A DNA stretch of 64,000 nucleotides from Macquaria australasica (lineage: Eukaryota > Chordata > Actinopteri > Centrarchiformes > Percichthyidae): NCBI GenBank assembly GCA_005408345.1, contig SEMN01000319.1, forward strand, positions 526,813-590,812, written 5' to 3'. A program made the translations under genes and the position numbers. The stretch's first letter is position 1, and each line of letters opens with the position of its first letter. The notes under the pieces were generated by a model. The model ran no database searches and was not told the DNA's origin. It saw only the letters and a list, made by a program, of their open reading frames with translations. Below, piece after piece: positions 60,120-64,000 of this stretch.

Positions 60120-60480
60120 TGATATAATTGTCATGGAATTACAAACAGATATTCATCATCCCCAGAGGATGATTCCTAATGATTTTGTTGACACTTGACC
60201 TTTTGTATGGTGCCCCTGTCAGATAGACTTTTTGATCCATGACAAGATACAGTATCTCAGCAACTACTGGCATTGTTGATGTGAACCCCAGAGAATGAAG
60301 CCTTCCACTCGCCGCCAACCACAGCCTTCCTCGCCGCCAACTTTGCACACAAGATTGTCTAATAAAAGCAGATTGCCATCAACACATTCATGCTCCTCGT
60401 AGAATAAACCCTTGTGATTTGAATGACGCTCACGACCTTTCCTCTTCTGCCACCCTCAGGACAAATTTGACATTTTTAGG
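60120..60480. repeat. probable fish interspersed repeat
   Basis: 'tcatggaattacaaacagatattcatcatccccagaggatgattcctaatgattttgttgacacttgacc' matches the wording of a recurrent teleost repeat ('catgaaatt...cagacattcatgttccccagaggatgaa...ttggtgatcc...gaccttt'). There is no coding frame. Confidence 0.5.
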
Positions 60481-60512
60481 CTCTAACCCCCTGTTCACAC
60501 ATACTGTCTCCA

Positions 60513-61310
60513 ACAATTCAATTCAATTCAGTTTTATTCATATAGCGCCATATCATACCAAAGTTATCTCAGGGCACTTTTTCGAATAGAGCAGGTCTAG
60601 ACCGACTCTTTATATTTACAGAGACCCAACAGTTCCCACCATGAGCAAGCACTATGCGACAGTGGCAAGGAAAAACTCCCTTTTAACAGGTAGAAACCTC
60701 GAGCAGAACCAGGCTCAAGGTGGTAGGGAGGAAAGAGAACATACAGCAGCACAATACAGTTCCACATAGGGATGTAAGGCAATAGCTATGGTAATGGCAT
60801 TGATGTTAACACCAACAGAAACAACACTAAGAGCAACATTATAATAGCAATACTAATAACAGCAACAACAGCAATAGCAGCAGCGGGTGCAGAGCAGGAG
60901 CACGGGGGCAGCAGGCGGCAGCAACCACAGACCCAGACCTCCACAGCTCCAGAGGCAGAAACACCTGCAGAAAGCAACAGAAGGGGAGGGAGAGAGAGAG
61001 AGGAGAGAAAGCACACAACTACGGGAAGAAGTTGAATTAATAACAAGCATTGATGGGATATGAGGGCGTACAGATGGAGAGGAAGAGGAGGAGAGAGGAG
61101 CTCAGTGCATCATAGGAAGTCCCCCGGCAGACTAGGCCTATAGCAGCATAACTAAGGGGGCTCAGGGGTCACCTGAGTCAGCCCTACTGTAAGCTTTATC
61201 AAGAGGAAAGTCTTAAGCCTACTCTTAAATGTGAGGAGGTTGTCTGCCTCCCGTACACAAACTGTCTGGTTCCACAGGAGAGGAGCTTGATACACTGGAG
61301 ATGCGACAGT
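60513..61310 (-). mobile_element. LINE 3' end with ORF2 C-terminus
   Basis: On the minus strand, about 61300-61200 encodes YQAPLLWNQ, then VREADNLLTFKSRLKTFL, the ORF2 C-terminus. A 3'-UTR follows, and the element ends near 60513 in 'ctgaattgaattgaattg', a short TTGAA-type repeat tail typical of the family. Blocks match the split LINE at 28812-31740. The 5' side is truncated at about 61310. The middle (60725-60960) holds a CAG/CAA-rich segment not seen in the other copy. Confidence 0.8.
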
Positions 61311-61851
61311 TTGCCATTGAACATCCCACTACTACTGCCTCCCACTACTACTCAGAGACTCGAAAGGCGCCTAAGGTTAAACTCTATGTTAATGTTCTCT
61401 GAGCGCGGGAACAACAACCTGGAGGCAACCAATTGCTCATTTTGATACAGCTGAGAAACTGAGGCACTTAATTATTATTTCTTCGTAAAAGAACATAAAA
61501 TAAAATGGAGAAACTAGTGAGAACACTAGTAACGGCTTCCCAATTCTTGTTAATGAGCTATCAGAACTTAAATACAAAAAAAACAAACAGATTCATGGGA
61601 ACACATTGCTCAGAAAATGATCTACTCTGCTGTGCACTATGTACAGTATACTGGTAATGCTAAATACACTCACACGCTTTAGGGTTGTGAGAGGCAGGAG
61701 AGAGCCTGTCACTTTAAGTCCGTATGTGTGAACATTAAGATAACATTACATTAAAGGTGCATGTGTGTCCTGCATTGTTTTATAATGTTGCCTATATGAC
61801 AAAAATTCATGTTTTTTTTCCTAATAAGGCGGACATCTTCAGCTAGCTGTC

Positions 61852-61873
61852 TCACACACACACACACACACAC
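61852..61873. repeat. (CA)n microsatellite
   Basis: About 11 CA units. Confidence 0.93.
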
Positions 61874-61930
61874 AATCATAAGTCTTGCCTGCTGTCTGAT
61901 GGGTCGTCTGGGTGTAAACTAACCTTGTTT

Positions 61931-62098
61931 TTCCCTTTCTCTCTCCCTCCCTCTTCCCACCTATTGCTCCTCTACTTTCTTTTTCCTTTTGTCTCTTTTT
62001 TTATCATCTCTCCATTATTTCCTTCCTTTCCTTCTTACCTTCTATGTCCTCTTCCTCCTATTTTCTCCACTTAACTTTCTTCTGGTCTTCCTTCTATT
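61931..62098. repeat. polypyrimidine tract
   Basis: About 165 bp of CT-rich sequence directly before the GATC-rich island. Confidence 0.75.
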
Positions 62099-62104
62099 AC
62101 ATGA

Positions 62105-62440
62105 TTGTTGTCTTTTTTTGATCCTGATCCGATTCAAAAAGCGTCTTTGAGGATCGAAATCTGGATGATCCGACTCGATACGATCCTGATGCCGGTCCGA
62201 TGATCCGACTTCCTGATCGATATTTTCCGGATATTCTCGGACGTGAGATGCGTTCGCGCGCTGATGCGCGATTGAGTGACTTATGATTTTGCCAGCGGAA
62301 ATTCGACGCCGGATTTGATGCGCCGATCCTGATCGATCCTATCGATCGACCTGAGATCCGACAGTCGATCCTATGACGCCCGACTTTACGATCCTTCTCC
62401 TGCTGTTGTTTAACACTTTGTCTGGCGTCTTGTTCGCATC
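62105..62440. repeat. GATC/CGAT-rich, CpG-rich island of unknown origin
   Basis: About 330 bp filled with GATCC, GATCG, CGATC and TCCGA words in irregular spacing, for example 'gatcctgatcgatcctatcgatcgacc'. CpG is frequent, unlike all surrounding sequence. The minus strand is open for 120 codons (Ser/Arg/Ile/Gly-rich), but this resembles a translated degenerate repeat and no domain is recognised. It could be a decayed satellite or the interior of a DNA transposon. Confidence 0.55.
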
Positions 62441-62804
62441 GGTCTGCTGTTTCACACACTCAGATCCACACACAGGAAACACATCACAGACACACAGGTC
62501 AGATGTTTCAGCTGTTTGCAGAGGTGCACATTAAGAAATGTTTAATCATAAATATATATAATATACTATAATATACATAATGCATAAATATAGAAAAATG
62601 ACGCATCCACAACTTCCTGCTGTAATGGTCAAGACAAATGATGATGCTAATGCAGTGTTAAATTAACTATTTTCAAATTCCAGCTGTAATTTGTTTTTTA
62701 ACCACATAACAACAATCCAGTTCTTCTACATCTGTAATTCATATCTTGTTTCTCTAACAAAATGAAGCATGTTGGGAACAAACATTTAGTAAAGTTTTGC
62801 TTTC

Positions 62805-63002
62805 TTAAAGCCACTGTATGTAGGAATTTTATGTAATTACCACATCTTTCAAATTAAGTTTTTGTTTGTAAAGAATGAGAAAATCCCAGTTAAAATCGAT
62901 GTAGTCTATGTGGGGGTGTAGCAGCATGCATTGCTGTCTACCAGAGTGACTTTTTGATATTACCACTGGGGGCGTGCCAAAGTCTGCACTTAGTGGCTTT
63001 AA
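62805..63002. mobile_element. small TTAA-flanked MITE
   Basis: TTAA at 62805 is followed by AGCCACTGTATG. The other end reads ...CACTTAGTGGCT followed by TTAA at 62999. The inverted ends AGCCACT/AGTGGCT next to identical TTAA sites suggest a roughly 190-bp MITE. A single similar end ('tagtggctttaaagg') occurs at 8217-8232. Confidence 0.5.
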
Positions 63003-63931
63003 ATCACAAAGTTCTGATTTGTCAAATCTTGACCTTTTACAGTTGTGTATAGGGTGAGTTTCAATAACCATATACAATACAAAAATAGACATTTCAGTCA
63101 ATAGTTACACAAAAGTCTCCATGTAACACCAACCCATCAATTTTTAATAAAAGCAATAATTAGAAATTATATATCTGTCATGTTGTGGGAAATCCTCCTA
63201 CCTGCACCACCAAGCAGAAGAAAACACATAAGTCGAAACTAAAATAAATTTTTAAAAAAAATGAAATAATTTGTGCTTAAATCACATTTAATTTTACTTC
63301 ATAAAACATTGACAGTGAGGACATTTTGTCCAGTCTTCACTTAAAGTATAAGGCTGGCAATATTCTATATTTTTCTTAATATCAAAAAATTCCATGAAAA
63401 GACTAAAACCAACAATGCCGTCCATCTCTCTTCCCTACTCTGTCTGTGGCTCTCAGCCCGAAGCCCATTGGTTCCCACTGAGGACGTAACTCTTCAGTAG
63501 CTCACAAATATATAGTTTCTTTGTTTTTTAATCTTTACAGCTGGACACTGTAGTTTTAGCAAACATTCCTCATACAGGGATAAAACACACATTTGTTGGG
63601 GACTATTTTCAGCCGCAGATTAATACATATTTGGTGCACTCTGCAGGACGGTGTATGTAGGATTTAATCAAAATAAACTAGAGTGGCCGTATTCATAATA
63701 ATGAAGGAACATGTCACCCAGTGCAATAGTGTGATTTGGGGGTTTCAGGTTAGATGTTAGGCGTGTAGTTGTATTGGTTAAAGTTGGGGTTTAAGTCCTC
63801 ACAAGTATGGATGTACAAACATTTGTGTGCAGGTGGGTTTGTTTCTTTTATCTGCGAGTCTGATGGGGATCTTATGGGGAGATAAGTGGTGCTGTGAAAA
63901 CCACTCTGTCTTCTTTAGCTTATTTTCCATT

Positions 63932-63934
<3 letters not shown>

Positions 63935-64000
<66 letters not shown>
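63935..64000. repeat. (TG)n microsatellite truncated by window end
   Basis: At least 33 TG units, running to the last base of the window; its true length is unknown. Confidence 0.97.

Larger units (their letters stand above)
46934..64000 (+). other. htr4 last intron(s) and 3' region, no confirmed exon
   Basis: The GTAAGT donor at 46934 shows that transcripts continue downstream. No exon homologous to the mammalian C-terminal tails was recognised in the remaining 17 kb. The region is AT-rich, with repeats at 48.7-49.2, 50.3-50.7, 54.84-55.25, 60.1-61.3 and 62.1-63.0 kb, CA/GT microsatellites, and purine- or pyrimidine-rich tracts at 53.6, 57.8 and 61.95 kb. A candidate short terminal exon at 54036-54087 is listed separately. 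Confidence 0.6.

Noticed and set aside
46934..64000. Mammalian-type HTR4 C-terminal exons (tails a and b)
   Set aside because: I scanned for codon patterns of the known mammalian tails and found no convincing match.
1..64000. CRISPR arrays or prokaryotic operons
   Set aside because: No regularly spaced direct repeats of CRISPR type and no bacterial gene structure; all tandem repeats are microsatellites or minisatellites.

Overview
The window is teleost fish nuclear DNA. This follows from a vertebrate serotonin receptor gene split by multi-kilobase introns, abundant (CA)n/(GT)n microsatellites, CpG-poor AT-rich intronic sequence, and repeat families typical of ray-finned fish: a chromodomain Ty3/gypsy LTR element, Tc1-like remnants, and fish LINE tails with a TTGAA-type end. 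There is no bacterial or organellar content. I see no tRNA or rRNA gene and no CRISPR array.

One host gene is supported, on the + strand: the 5-HT4 serotonin receptor (htr4). Four coding exons fit together with correct phases and consensus splice sites: TM1 (5409-5522), TM2-TM3 up to the DR of the DRY motif (14420-14620), TM4 and the start of ECL2 (36124-36277), and ECL2 through TM7 and helix 8 to the conserved HVL point (46338-46933). The N-terminal coding exon was not found. The C-terminal exons, which are alternatively spliced in mammals, are not identified by homology; 54036-54087 is the best candidate. The gene thus covers at least 5.4-47 kb and probably most of the window. The remainder is upstream sequence, introns and possibly 3' sequence.

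Layout: 1-5408, upstream or intron, with a LINE tail (2.29-2.65 kb) and a dispersed repeat (2.72-3.1 kb). 5.5-14.4 kb, intron with CA microsatellites, a fish SINE/LINE-tail repeat (12.2 kb) and a Tc1 transposase relic (13.0-13.4 kb). 14.6-36.1 kb, large intron with a nested LINE/LINE/LTR complex (28.8-31.7 kb), a foldback element (34.2-34.5 kb) and polypurine/polypyrimidine tracts. 36.3-46.3 kb, intron carrying a decayed LINE (37.6-37.95 kb) and a nearly full-length antisense chromodomain gypsy element (39625-44815) with 383-bp LTRs, 5-bp GTTAC target duplications and frame-disrupted gag-pol. 46.9-64 kb, downstream region with perciform-type repeats, a hAT-like MITE (50.3-50.7 kb), a 300-bp polypurine tract next to candidate 3' exons (53.6-54.1 kb), another LINE 3' end (60.5-61.3 kb), an odd GATC/CpG-rich island (62.1-62.45 kb), a small TTAA-flanked MITE (62.8-63.0 kb) and a GT microsatellite running off the end.

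I did not find a novel multi-gene system. The points most worth following up are the receptor C-terminal splice options, including a stop codon embedded in the splice donor; the contrast between near-identical LTRs and a frame-broken gypsy coding region; the nested retroelement; and the GATC-rich island.
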